A DNA stretch of 64,000 bases from Sphingobium sp. TKS (lineage in GTDB: Bacteria > Pseudomonadota > Alphaproteobacteria > Sphingomonadales > Sphingomonadaceae), in contig NZ_CP005083.1 in the NCBI RefSeq assembly GCF_001563265.1, positions 1,243,001-1,307,000 of the forward strand, read 5' to 3'. Shown here piece after piece: positions 1-8,010 of the stretch. Positions within the stretch are counted from its first letter, which is position 1; every line of letters starts with the position of its first letter. The position numbers were made by a program, and so were the translations under genes. The notes beneath the pieces were generated by a model. It had not been told where the DNA came from, did no database searches, and saw only the letters and a program-made list of their open reading frames with translations.

Positions 1-737
1 TGGCGGTCATTGATCCCGGCCCGGACGATCCGGCGCATCTCGACGCGCTGCTGGCCGTGATAGGCGGCCGTCCGGTCAGCGCGATTCTCTGCACCCACAC
101 CCATCGCGACCACAGCCCCGCCGCCGCGCCGCTCAGCGCGCAGACCGGCGCGCCGATCATCGGCTGCGCGCCGCTGACGCTGGACGATGACGGCCCCCGC
201 GCCGATGCCGCTTTCGACGCCGCCTACCGGCCCGACCGGGTGCTGGCGGACGGCGAACGGCTGGGCGGTCAGGGCTGGACGCTCGCCGCCGTCGCGACCC
301 CCGGCCACACCTCCAACCATCTCTGCTTCGCATTGCTGGAGGAAAAGGCGCTCTTCACCGGCGATCATGTGATGGGCTGGTCGACCAGCGTCGTTTCGCC
401 GCCCGATGGCGACATGGCCGCCTATATGGCGTCGATGCAGCGCCTGCTGGAGCGCGATGATGCGATCTATTATCCCGCCCATGGCGAGCCGGTGGAAAGC
501 CCTCAGCGGCTGGTGCGCGGCATGATGGGCCACCGCAAGCAGCGCGAAGGCCAGATTCTTCGCTTCCTGGAACGCAACGGTGCATCGGAAATCCCGGCCA
601 TGGTCATGGAAATGTACAAGGGCGTCGACCCGCGCCTCCACAGCGCGGCGGGGCGATCGGTGCTGGCTCATCTGATCGACCTCGACGGACGCGGCATCGC
701 CGGCGCGACGGGGGATGGACGGTGGCAGTTGCGTTGA
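1..737 (+). CDS. MBL-fold metallo-hydrolase, LACTB2-like (5' end outside window)
   Basis: The reading frame is already open at base 3, so the N-terminus lies upstream. The protein carries the metallo-beta-lactamase metal-binding signature THTHRDH, followed by PGHTSNH, TGDHVMG and YPAHGEP, which supply the remaining His/Asp ligands of a two-zinc site. The last ~70 residues (from about HRKQREGQ) look like the winged-helix tail of LACTB2-type proteins, which are hydrolases or endoribonucleases. Substrate cannot be told from sequence. It ends about 100 bp before nadA on the same strand and might be co-transcribed with it. Family assignment is firm, the specific reaction is not. Confidence 0.85.
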   Translation, partial: AVIDPGPDDPAHLDALLAVIGGRPVSAILCTHTHRDHSPAAAPLSAQTGAPIIGCAPLTLDDDGPRADAAFDAAYRPDRVLADGERLGGQGWTLAAVATPGHTSNHLCFALLEEKALFTGDHVMGWSTSVVSPPDGDMAAYMASMQRLLERDDAIYYPAHGEPVESPQRLVRGMMGHRKQREGQILRFLERNGASEIPAMVMEMYKGVDPRLHSAAGRSVLAHLIDLDGRGIAGATGDGRWQLR

Positions 738-836
738 GAAAACGCCATGCCGTCTCGATCGCCTGTCAATGAGATGCTGGCCAACAAGCGCAACGCCCGC
801 TAGGGGCGCGCATGGAGGCCGAGAGGAGTGAGGCAC

Positions 837-1823
837 ATGACTGCGATGACCACTATCCCGCAGGGGATCGACCTGCGCGCGGAAATCGACCGGCTGCGCA
901 AGGAACGCAACGCCGTCATCCTTGGCCATTATTATCAGAAGCCGGAAATCCAGGATCTGTCCGATTTCGTCGGAGACTCCCTTGAACTCTCACGCAAGGC
1001 GGCGGAGACGGACGCGGACGTGATCGCCTTCTGCGGCGTGCGTTTCATGGCGGAAACGGCGAAGATCCTCAGCCCCGAAAAGATCGTGGTGTTGCCCGAC
1101 ATGGACGCCGGCTGCAGCCTGGAGGACAGTTGCCCACCGGCGCAGTTCAAGGCCTTCCGCGAAGCCCATCCCGATCATATCGCCTTGAGCTACATCAACT
1201 GCTCGGCGGAGGTGAAGGCGCTCAGCGACATCATCGTCACCAGTTCGTCGGCGGAAAAGATCCTCTCGCAGATTCCCAAGGACCAGAAGATCATCTTCGG
1301 CCCCGACAAGCATCTGGGCGGCTATCTCAAGCGCAAGCTTGGCCGCGATATGCTGCTCTGGCCGGGCGTCTGCATCGTGCATGAGGCGTTCAGCGAGACC
1401 GAACTCCTAAAGCTCAAGGCCCAGCATCCCGACGCGCCGGTCGCCGCGCACCCGGAGTGCCCGCCATATATTGTCGACCATGCCGATTATGTCGGTTCGA
1501 CCAGCGGCATCCTGGAATTTTCCAAGACCATGCCCGGCGACACGCTGATCGTCGCCACCGAACCGCACATCATCCACCAGATGCAGAAGGCGGTGCCTGA
1601 AAAGACCTTCATCGGCGCGCCCGGCGCGGACGGCAATTGCAACTGCAATATCTGCCCGTACATGGCGCTCAACACGATGGAAAAGCTCTATCTGGCGCTG
1701 CGCGACCTCCAACCGCGCATAGAGATGGACGAGCAGCTTCGCCTCGGCGCGAAGAAGAGCCTCGACCGCATGCTCGAAATGGCGAGCGGTACGGTGGGGC
1801 AGGGCGACCTCGGCAACCGTTGA
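837..1823 (+). CDS. nadA: quinolinate synthase NadA
   Basis: NadA condenses iminoaspartate with dihydroxyacetone phosphate to quinolinate in de novo NAD synthesis, using a [4Fe-4S] cluster. The N-terminus has the typical AVILGHYYQKPEIQDL segment, and the cluster cysteines can be seen in AGCSLEDSC, HPECP and GNCNCNICPYM. ATG at 837 is preferred because AGGAG at 824-828 lies 8 bases upstream; an in-frame GTG at 828 falls inside that ribosome-binding site. This gives 328 residues, close to the usual size of this NadA class. nadC lies 0.9 kb downstream on the same strand, but no nadB is in the window. Confidence 0.97.
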   Translation: MTAMTTIPQGIDLRAEIDRLRKERNAVILGHYYQKPEIQDLSDFVGDSLELSRKAAETDADVIAFCGVRFMAETAKILSPEKIVVLPDMDAGCSLEDSCPPAQFKAFREAHPDHIALSYINCSAEVKALSDIIVTSSSAEKILSQIPKDQKIIFGPDKHLGGYLKRKLGRDMLLWPGVCIVHEAFSETELLKLKAQHPDAPVAAHPECPPYIVDHADYVGSTSGILEFSKTMPGDTLIVATEPHIIHQMQKAVPEKTFIGAPGADGNCNCNICPYMALNTMEKLYLALRDLQPRIEMDEQLRLGAKKSLDRMLEMASGTVGQGDLGNR

Positions 1824-1833
1824 TCCAGGGGAA

Positions 1834-1854
1834 GGGCGGGATCAGCCCCCGCCC
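1834..1854. terminator. hairpin between convergent genes, possible bidirectional terminator
   Basis: GGGCGGG (1834-1840) pairs with CCCGCCC (1848-1854) across a 7-base loop, between the nadA stop and the convergent AHSA1 gene stop, whose stop codon lies in the loop. The T-tract is poor on both strands, so terminator activity is only likely. Confidence 0.4.
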
Positions 1855-2327
1855 ATTTCCGCCGCCAATTCCGCTACGCCCTCTTCCAACTGGTCGAGGC
1901 CGCTGTTCGTCCCTTCCTCGAAGCCCTGACCCAGATAGTCGTCCCGCATCGCCTTGCTTTCGAAGACGGTGTGATGGGTGAGCAGCGTGCGCCCCTCCGC
2001 ATCCTCGTCAAAGCTGATCGTCGTCACCATCACCGGCGATCCCGGTTCCTCGAAACTATTGTCGTAGCGGATGCGGCGATGGGGAACGATCTCCAGATAG
2101 GTGCCGCCAAAGGGCGGGCCCAGCTCGCCCTTATCGCTGGTCATCTGGAACCGGAAGCGGCCTCCCACCCGAAAATCCATCTCGCATTTGGTGAGCGGCC
2201 AGCCCACTGGCCCGAACCAGCGCTTCACATGGACCGGATCGGCATGGGCGGCGAAGACCAGATGGGCGGGGGCGTCGATCAGCCGGGTGATGAAAATCTC
2301 GCGGACGGATTGCGGTTCGTCGCTCAT
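1842..2327 (-). CDS. SRPBCC/AHSA1-type domain protein
   Basis: A 161-residue START-like (AHSA1/SRPBCC) protein. It has the characteristic APAHLVFAAHADPVHVKRWFGP opening, VGGRFRF, GTYLEIVPHRRIRYD and a closing GLDQLEEGVAEL helix. Such proteins form a hydrophobic cavity. Small bacterial members are commonly encoded beside an ArsR regulator and are of mostly unknown ligand. It overlaps the upstream ArsR gene by 4 bases (ATGA), so the two are translationally coupled. The pair sits in opposite orientation between nadA and nadC and is probably an independent cassette. Confidence 0.9.
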   Translation of the reverse strand: MSDEPQSVREIFITRLIDAPAHLVFAAHADPVHVKRWFGPVGWPLTKCEMDFRVGGRFRFQMTSDKGELGPPFGGTYLEIVPHRRIRYDNSFEEPGSPVMVTTISFDEDAEGRTLLTHHTVFESKAMRDDYLGQGFEEGTNSGLDQLEEGVAELAAEMGGG

Positions 2328-2647
2328 GTTTCCTCTCCATTCAGATAGGTTTCCAGCCGGTCATAGCTGGCGTTCCAGAAGACCTCATAATCGCCCAGCC
2401 AGTGCGCTGCCGCCCGAAGCGGAGCGGGTTCCAGCCGTACTGGACGGGTCTGCGCGGCCCGTCCCCGCGACACGAGGCCCGCCTGCTCCAATATCTTCAG
2501 ATGCTTGGAAACGGTCGGCTGGCTGAGGCCGGACGGCTCGACCAGCGCATTCACGGTCGCTTCGCCTTTGGCAAGGCGGCTGAGGATCGCGCGGCGCGTG
2601 GGATCGGCCAGGGCGCTGAAAATCCGGTCGAGCTGGGCAGGCTGCAA
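2324..2647 (-). CDS. ArsR-family winged-helix repressor
   Basis: A 107-residue ArsR/SmtB-type regulator. ADPTRRAILSRLAKGEATV leads into the DNA-recognition helix SGLSQPTVSKHLKILEQAGLV, followed by the beta-wing region. The paired-cysteine metal site of arsenic or metal sensors is absent, which fits the non-metal subclass that regulates AHSA1-type partners. It is the first gene of a two-gene unit with the overlapping SRPBCC gene. An unusually clear palindrome lies 17-38 bases upstream of its start codon and is its likely autoregulatory operator. Confidence 0.92.
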   Translation of the reverse strand: MQPAQLDRIFSALADPTRRAILSRLAKGEATVNALVEPSGLSQPTVSKHLKILEQAGLVSRGRAAQTRPVRLEPAPLRAAAHWLGDYEVFWNASYDRLETYLNGEET

Positions 2648-2663
2648 AATATCGCTCTCTATC

Positions 2664-2685
2664 TATATAGCTAATAGGCTATATA
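2664..2685. promoter_or_regulatory. palindromic operator for the ArsR/AHSA1 pair
   Basis: TATATAGC (2664-2671), a 6-base spacer, then GCTATATA (2678-2685): a perfect 8-bp inverted repeat of low GC in a GC-rich genome, directly ahead of the ArsR start at 2647 on the minus strand. Position and symmetry suggest a dimeric repressor site; binding itself is inference. Confidence 0.65.
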
Positions 2686-2734
2686 ATGAATCAGGGGCTG
2701 TCAACCGCCTGGCGACTATGCCACATCGCTCGGC

Positions 2735-3598
2735 ATGACCGCTGATTCTTCCTCCTTTTCGCTCCCTGGCTTCGATCTCGACGCCTTCATCGCTTCCACC
2801 CTGGCGGAAGATCTCGGCCCAGATCGCCGCGACGTGACCAGCGAGGCGGTGATTCCCGGCGATGCGATCTTCGATGGCGTGATGGACAGCCGTGACGCCG
2901 TGACGCTGGCGGGCCTGCCGATCGCCGCCGCCTTCTTCCGCGCGCTCGACCCCGATGTGGAGGTCGAACTGCTGAAACAGGATGGCGACCGCGTGGCGGC
3001 GGGCACCGACATCATGCGCATCCGGGGCAAGGCCCGCGCCATGCTGACTGCCGAGCGGTCCGCGCTCAATACCGTCCAGCATCTGAGCGGCATCGCCACC
3101 ATGACCCGCGCCTATGTCGACGCGATCCTGGGCACCGGCACGACCCTGCTCGACACGCGCAAGACCATTCCCGGCCTGCGCATATTGGAAAAATATGCGA
3201 CCCGCATGGGCGGCGCGACCAATCACCGCATGGGCCTGTGGGATGCGGCGATGATCAAGGACAATCATGTCGCCGTCGCCGGATCGGTCGAGGAAGCCGT
3301 CCGCCGCGCCGCCGCCGCCGGCATCGCTAGCATCATCGTGGAAGTCGACCGTATCGACCAGATCGAACCGGCGCTTGCCGCCGGAGCCACCCATCTCCTC
3401 CTCGACAATATGGATGCGCCCACCCTGCGCGGCGCTGTCACGCTGGTCGGCGGCCGCGTTCCCACCGAGGCGTCGGGCGGCGTGACGCTGGAAACCATCC
3501 GCGCAAAGGCGGAAACCGGCGTCACCTATATCAGCGTCGGCCGTCTGACCCAGTCGGCTCCGGCCGCCGATATCGGCCTGGACTTCGCTTTCGCATAG
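2735..3598 (+). CDS. nadC: nicotinate-nucleotide diphosphorylase (carboxylating) NadC
   Basis: NadC converts quinolinate and PRPP to nicotinate mononucleotide, CO2 and pyrophosphate, the step after NadA. The 287-residue protein shows the type II PRTase motifs in order: EDLGPDRRDVTS, TVQHLSGIAT, LLDTRKTIPGLR, GGATNHRMGLWD, MIKDNH, IIVEVD, HLLLDNM and EASGGVTL. Length and motifs are complete. It is on the same strand as nadA but separated from it by the ArsR/AHSA1 cassette. The RNase T2 gene follows 3 bases after its stop codon, suggesting one transcript. Confidence 0.97.
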   Translation: MTADSSSFSLPGFDLDAFIASTLAEDLGPDRRDVTSEAVIPGDAIFDGVMDSRDAVTLAGLPIAAAFFRALDPDVEVELLKQDGDRVAAGTDIMRIRGKARAMLTAERSALNTVQHLSGIATMTRAYVDAILGTGTTLLDTRKTIPGLRILEKYATRMGGATNHRMGLWDAAMIKDNHVAVAGSVEEAVRRAAAAGIASIIVEVDRIDQIEPALAAGATHLLLDNMDAPTLRGAVTLVGGRVPTEASGGVTLETIRAKAETGVTYISVGRLTQSAPAADIGLDFAFA

Positions 3599-3601
3599 GG
3601 G

Positions 3602-4411
3602 GTGGGCTTTTTGCTTAAACTTGCGCTGCCGCTGCTCCTGCTCGCGGCGCCCGCGAGCGCTCTGGCGCAGGCGGCGCAGTGCAGCCTGCCAGCACAGATG
3701 CCCCGACCGCGTCCGGACCTGCCGAGCGAGAGTCAGGGCCGGCGCCTGCTGCCCATAGGCGGCTATACCCTGGCGCTCACCTGGTCGCCGCAATATTGTG
3801 CCGGTGCTAAAGGTGGCGACGACGCCTTCCAGTGCAGCGGCCGCAACGGGCGTTTCGGCTTCACCCTGCATGGTCTTTGGCCCGACGGCGTAGGCAAGGA
3901 ATGGCCGCAATATTGCCGTGCGACAGACCTGCTGCCGCGTCCGGTGATCTGGCAAAATCTCTGCGTCACCCCTTCGGTCCAGTTGCTCCAGCATGAATGG
4001 GCCAAACATGGCACCTGCATGGCGACGAGGCCGGAACTCTATTTCAATCTTTCCCGCGCCTTATACCAGTCGATCCGCTATCCTGATATGGCCGCGCTGG
4101 CCCGCCGAAAGACGTTGACGGTGGGACGGTTTACCGAGGCCTTCGCCGCCGCCAACCAGGGGATGCGGGCCGATATGATGCGCGTCACCGCGACCCGCGA
4201 CAATCGGCTGAGTGAGGTCTGGCTCTGCATGGACAAGGCGCTGGAGTTCGCCCGTTGTCCAAAGCATCAGGGCGGGACAAGCAACCAAACCAGCCTGCGC
4301 ATTGCGCCCGGTCCGAATATTCCCAATCCGAAGCGTGCCAAGCCTGCGCCGGCAAGTCGGTCCGGCCTGATCCTGCACCTCGATCCCAATGCCGAATTGC
4401 CGGAGAATTAG
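3602..4411 (+). CDS. secreted ribonuclease T2 family protein
   Basis: An RNase T2 family endoribonuclease expected to be exported: residues 1-22 form a signal peptide (LLKLALPLLLLAAPASALA, cleavage after an A-x-A-like site). Both catalytic segments are intact: CAS I FTLHGLWPDG and CAS II QHEWAKHGTC, each supplying a catalytic histidine. Several cysteines are in positions expected for disulfides. The C-terminal ~35 residues are Pro/Lys-rich and probably disordered. The start used is GTG at 3602, 3 bases after the nadC stop. TTG at 3611 is an alternative that leaves the signal peptide complete. Confidence 0.9.
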   Translation: MGFLLKLALPLLLLAAPASALAQAAQCSLPAQMPRPRPDLPSESQGRRLLPIGGYTLALTWSPQYCAGAKGGDDAFQCSGRNGRFGFTLHGLWPDGVGKEWPQYCRATDLLPRPVIWQNLCVTPSVQLLQHEWAKHGTCMATRPELYFNLSRALYQSIRYPDMAALARRKTLTVGRFTEAFAAANQGMRADMMRVTATRDNRLSEVWLCMDKALEFARCPKHQGGTSNQTSLRIAPGPNIPNPKRAKPAPASRSGLILHLDPNAELPEN

Positions 4412-4445
4412 GAGCGACGTTCGCGTCCGTCAGCGGCGAGAGAGG

Positions 4446-4871
4446 CTAACCGTCGATCACCACCGTCGAGGGGTGATGCCTGTCCAGATGCTTGCGGATG
4501 ATCCGCAGATTCTTCGTGTTGGACTTGTAGAAAAAGTCGAAAATATCCCCGGCGAAGGGAATGGCGCCGATCAGCGTATCGAAGCCGACATTGGCCGCCA
4601 TGCGGGTGAGTTGCCATTTCGACATGCCCAGATTGCGCGCTTCCCACACCATCCATGCGCCCATCGCCGCCGTGGCGAAATCGCCCACCACCGGGATCAA
4701 TCCCACTAGGCTGTCCAGCCCGACGCGCCGGTTTGTACCGGGCAGCACGAACAGCCCCTCCAGCAGCGCCTCCATCGCCTCTATCCGTTTGCGCACCGAG
4801 GCGGGATCGCGGCCGAACCCCGGCATGTCGCGCACGATCCGGTCGAACTGGTCCTGCGAAATCGCCATCAT
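4446..4871 (-). CDS. DUF4112 membrane-associated protein
   Basis: A 141-residue DUF4112 protein, function unknown. The family pattern is visible: a leading helix with a LLEGLFVLPGTNRRVGLDSL segment, then two hydrophobic hairpins each containing a G-x-I-P-x-x-G-D motif (GLIPVVGDFATA and GAIPFAGDIFDF), and a basic tail ending in HPSTVVIDG. These hydrophobic segments probably sit in the inner membrane. It begins with two methionines; the first is used. The gene follows the binding-lipoprotein gene by 17 bases on the same strand, so the two may form an operon. Confidence 0.85.
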   Translation of the reverse strand: MMAISQDQFDRIVRDMPGFGRDPASVRKRIEAMEALLEGLFVLPGTNRRVGLDSLVGLIPVVGDFATAAMGAWMVWEARNLGMSKWQLTRMAANVGFDTLIGAIPFAGDIFDFFYKSNTKNLRIIRKHLDRHHPSTVVIDG

Positions 4872-4888
4872 CTTGTCCTCCAGCGACC

Positions 4889-6430
4889 TTAATTGGTGCT
4901 CTTGAACAGATGGTTCAATGGGTGTCGCGCCCGTGGCGAGGCCATGAAGCCCGTCAGCCGCCGCGCCACCAGCGACCAGCGAACCGGCGCGCCCAAGGCG
5001 ACGAAGCCGTTATGCGCCTGCATCAGCGCCTCGGCCTGCGCCACCCGCGCCATGCGTTCCTCCAGGCTGCTGGCGAGGCTCGCCGCCTGCAATTGCGCGT
5101 CCGCTTGCAGCGAACAATGCACTTTCCGCGCGCAGCCGATCCGGCCCAGATACCAGAGCGCGCTGTCATAGGCGGCGACCTCATCGACCAGCCGCAGGTC
5201 GGCATCCGCCGCCATGTCGACCCGCTCGACCGCCAGCCCGATCATGCCGAGATCATGCCGCACCAATCCGAACAGCATGGTCGCGCCCGGCCCCTTGGGC
5301 AGCGCCACGCGCAGCACCGGCGGATCGCCATGCTCGCTGCGCCAGCGTTTCATGACCGCCTGCCCTTGCGCCCAGCGATCCTCCTGCGACAGCCCTGTCC
5401 AGTCGGGCACGGCGGGCGGCACAGGCAGGTCGAGTTGCCCCGGCACGATCTGCTCGGTCGTGGCCCATCCGCCGACCGGGAACATCACCGGCAACTGGCT
5501 GCGGTCGATCGCCATGTTGATCGCCCGCCGCACGCCGTCATCGTCCAGCAGCTTGCCTCTGTCTCCGCCCTGGCCGGTTATCGCCAGCCCCAGCAGCCCC
5601 TGCACCGGATCGATCCGCACATCGTCCCGGTCGACCCCGGCAGGCACCAGCAGCGGCAGGTCGGAAAAGCGCCCGCCCAGCACCAGCGCGGATTTCCCCT
5701 GCTGAAAGCGGGTGATGGCCAGCGCCGCCCGCTCTGCCCGGACGATCCGGGTCTGCCAGGTGGGCACCGGCAATTCGTCCCCGGATTCGTTCGTCGCCCG
5801 CTCCACCGGCGTCAGCACAAGCGCCTTGCCCCGCATCGCGCGGCGATAGGGGCCGGTGCCCCCGTCGCGCGACAGGATCGCCATCTGGGGCTGGGCCAGC
5901 ATCTGCAGCACATAGGGGCGCGGCGCGGCAAGGCGGATTTCGATCACTTCGCCGGTCATCGCCACGACATCCTGCACCGCGTCCAGCGGCCCGGCCGGGT
6001 CCAGCCGCCGCAGCGCCTCTATCCGCGCCATCAGCAGCCGCCCGACATCCTTCGCCATCACCTTGCTGCCGTCCGGCCAGAAGGCTCGGCGCAGGCGGAA
6101 GATATAACTGCGCCCGTCATCCTCGACGATCCAGCGTTGGGCCAGCGCCGGCAATATCTCCCCACTGGCGTCGAACGCCACCAATCCCTGCGCAGTGGTT
6201 TCCAGGAACAGTTTCGCGCCGGGATCGGGCAGATTCTCCAGCGGTTTGGCGAAATCGGCGGGGGCGCCCACGACACTGACCGTCACCGTTCCGCTGCCTT
6301 CGTCCGAACAGCCGCCCAGCATAGCCGCCATCAGGGCGGCCCCGCCCAGGGTCAGGCAGGCAAAAGGCGAGCGGGGGCGGCCGGAAATCATGTCCGGACA
6401 AGGCTTAACCCGCAACCGCGTCCGCGCCAA
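4889..6430 (-). CDS. ABC transporter substrate-binding lipoprotein, peptide/family 5 type
   Basis: A 513-residue protein resembling family 5 extracellular solute-binding proteins (oligopeptide/dipeptide type). It opens with a basic stretch and a lipoprotein signal with lipobox MLGGC near residue 41. LPALAQRWIVEDDGRSYIFRLRRAFWPDGS is the typical N-terminal domain segment, and VRRAINMAIDRSQLP is the conserved internal one. Residue 13 (ATG at 6394) is an equally plausible start, since the first 12 residues are not needed for export. No permease or ATPase genes are nearby, so it is an orphan binding protein. Ligand unknown. Confidence 0.8.
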   Translation of the reverse strand: MARTRLRVKPCPDMISGRPRSPFACLTLGGAALMAAMLGGCSDEGSGTVTVSVVGAPADFAKPLENLPDPGAKLFLETTAQGLVAFDASGEILPALAQRWIVEDDGRSYIFRLRRAFWPDGSKVMAKDVGRLLMARIEALRRLDPAGPLDAVQDVVAMTGEVIEIRLAAPRPYVLQMLAQPQMAILSRDGGTGPYRRAMRGKALVLTPVERATNESGDELPVPTWQTRIVRAERAALAITRFQQGKSALVLGGRFSDLPLLVPAGVDRDDVRIDPVQGLLGLAITGQGGDRGKLLDDDGVRRAINMAIDRSQLPVMFPVGGWATTEQIVPGQLDLPVPPAVPDWTGLSQEDRWAQGQAVMKRWRSEHGDPPVLRVALPKGPGATMLFGLVRHDLGMIGLAVERVDMAADADLRLVDEVAAYDSALWYLGRIGCARKVHCSLQADAQLQAASLASSLEERMARVAQAEALMQAHNGFVALGAPVRWSLVARRLTGFMASPRARHPLNHLFKSTN

Positions 6431-6588
6431 CCATCATGACGTGCCTTTTGCGCGCGGACGAAAGGTCATGAAATCCAACCGTCCCGGTCGATGCAAGGGC
6501 GGTTTCCCGGCTGTCCCATAGCGGAACAATATTTCGTTAACCATGACTCCGCATTGCTGATGGCCGCTGTGTCCCTATAACTTTCGTT

Positions 6589-7530
6589 ATGCGCCTCTTC
6601 TCGGCCGTCCTGCTCCTGTCCGCCGCCGCGGTGGCGGCAACCGCGCTGGCGCAGGGCGTCGCCTCGCCCTTCACCGTGGCCGAAAGCGGGCGCAGCTATG
6701 CGACGCTCAGCGATGCGATCAAGGCGATCGGCAATGGCCGCGGCACCATATTGGTGGCGCCCGGCAGCTACGCCCAGTGCGCGGTGCAGCAGGGCGGCGA
6801 CCTTACAATCCGCGCGCAGAAACCCGGCACCGCGATCCTCGACGGGGTGGCGTGCGAGGAAAAGGCCGCGCTTGTCCTGCGTGGCCGGTCGAGCGCGATC
6901 GACGGCCTCATCTTCCAGAATCTGCGCGTGCCCGACGGCAATGGCGCGGGCATCCGGCTGGAAAGCGGCAATCTGACCGTCGCCAACAGCCTGTTCCGCA
7001 ACAGCGAGGAAGGCATTTTGACGGGCGATGCGCCCGGCAACAGCGTGCAGATCGACAAATCGACCTTCCGCCATCTGGGCCGCTGCGACCGTGACCTCGC
7101 CTGCGCGCACGGCATTTATGTGGGCCGTTATGCCAGTCTGACCGTCACCCGTTCGCGCTTCGATCAGGGGGATGGCGGCCATTATCTCAAAACACGGACG
7201 CCGCGCGTCACCATCACCGACAACAGCTTCGACGACAGCGCGGGGCGGCTCACCAACTACATGATCGATCTGTCCAATGGGGCCAGCGGCACGATCAGCG
7301 GCAATGAAATGGTGCAGGGCAAGGATAAGGACAATTACAGCGCCTTCATCACTGTCGCGCCTGAAGGCCGAGAGCAGGACAGCGCCAATCTCTCCATCGC
7401 CAACAACAGCGCCTCCTTCGTGTCGGGGCTCCAGCGCAGCAGCAGCTTCGTCGCCAATTTCACCGACGATGCGGTGAAGATCGGCCCGAACCGGCTGGCG
7501 AGCGGCATAAAGGTCACGGATCGGCGCTGA
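6589..7530 (+). CDS. secreted right-handed parallel beta-helix repeat protein
   Basis: A 313-residue exported protein. Residues 1-21 form a signal peptide (LFSAVLLLSAAAVAATALAQ). The body consists of short repeated strands with aligned N, S and D residues, for example DGLIFQNLRVPDGNGAGIRLESGNLTVANSLFRNSEEGI, then SVQIDKSTFRHLG, SLTVTRSRFDQGDGG and RVTITDNSFDDSAG. This is the pattern of pectin-lyase-like beta-helices. Such folds occur in polysaccharide lyases, epimerases and adhesins, and I see no catalytic residues that would decide between them. No carbohydrate gene cluster surrounds it. Confidence 0.75.
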   Translation: MRLFSAVLLLSAAAVAATALAQGVASPFTVAESGRSYATLSDAIKAIGNGRGTILVAPGSYAQCAVQQGGDLTIRAQKPGTAILDGVACEEKAALVLRGRSSAIDGLIFQNLRVPDGNGAGIRLESGNLTVANSLFRNSEEGILTGDAPGNSVQIDKSTFRHLGRCDRDLACAHGIYVGRYASLTVTRSRFDQGDGGHYLKTRTPRVTITDNSFDDSAGRLTNYMIDLSNGASGTISGNEMVQGKDKDNYSAFITVAPEGREQDSANLSIANNSASFVSGLQRSSSFVANFTDDAVKIGPNRLASGIKVTDRR

Positions 7531-7563
7531 GCGGGTTTGGCCAATACAAGCCATTAAGTGATA

Positions 7564-7589
7564 CGTGTTCCTGCCTTCGCAGGAACACG
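7564..7589. repeat. REP-like palindrome, type A
   Basis: CGTGTTCCTGC, loop CTTC, then GCAGGAACACG: a perfect 11-bp stem with a 4-base loop, 34 bases after the beta-helix gene stop. Same core as the copies near 16.2, 24.0, 25.1 and 52.5 kb. Confidence 0.85.
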
Positions 7590-7687
7590 GTGTACTTCAA
7601 GAAAACAGCGCGAAACAGAACGTCCGCCTTCCACCCAAGAATGCATCCGACTTGCGCAACGGTATCGCCGGGCCGATAATCCTGCTC

Positions 7688-7891
7688 ATGCGCACCACCT
7701 ATAATTCGGCCACTGTTCGCCTTTATCATCTCAGCGACGCCGATGGGGGCGGCGCGGCGACAACGCTGTTCTATGGTCCCTTGAGCGAAGCGATGCTGAT
7801 TGCCGGACAACAGCCGCAGGATATGCAGGACGGCCTGTTTCTCGCCACGGACAATGACGTCGTGGCTTATCTCGATCTTATAGAGGGTTAG
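7688..7891 (+). CDS. small hypothetical protein, 67 aa
   Basis: A short protein starting MRTTYNSATVRLYHLSDADG and ending DNDVVAYLDLIEG. It is acidic, with no signal peptide or membrane segment. The frame stays open upstream to 7565, but that part runs through a REP palindrome and is unlikely to be coding, so ATG at 7688 is chosen. No family is recognised. The compact hydrophobic/acidic pattern and a YGPLSEAMLIAG segment look like a real folded protein rather than a chance frame. The call is moderately supported. Confidence 0.55.
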   Translation: MRTTYNSATVRLYHLSDADGGGAATTLFYGPLSEAMLIAGQQPQDMQDGLFLATDNDVVAYLDLIEG

Positions 7892-8010
7892 CCTTCTCTT
7901 TTTCCGAAGGCCCGGAGGCAGTCGGAACAAAGCCCGTCAACACTGGTTGATCCCTTGCAGGCGGCGGGCGTCGATTGCGGCTTTCCAAGGGCCGCGAGGA
8001 GAGAGATGTC

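Noticed and set aside
747-803. 18-codon ORF between the metallo-hydrolase and nadA
   Set aside because: Too short, no ribosome-binding site, and no overlap or composition signal like the leuC-leuD ORF.
4655-6439. 594-codon plus-strand frame
   Set aside because: Antisense shadow of the binding-lipoprotein gene; Arg/Pro/His-rich, no family features, typical of GC-rich codon bias.
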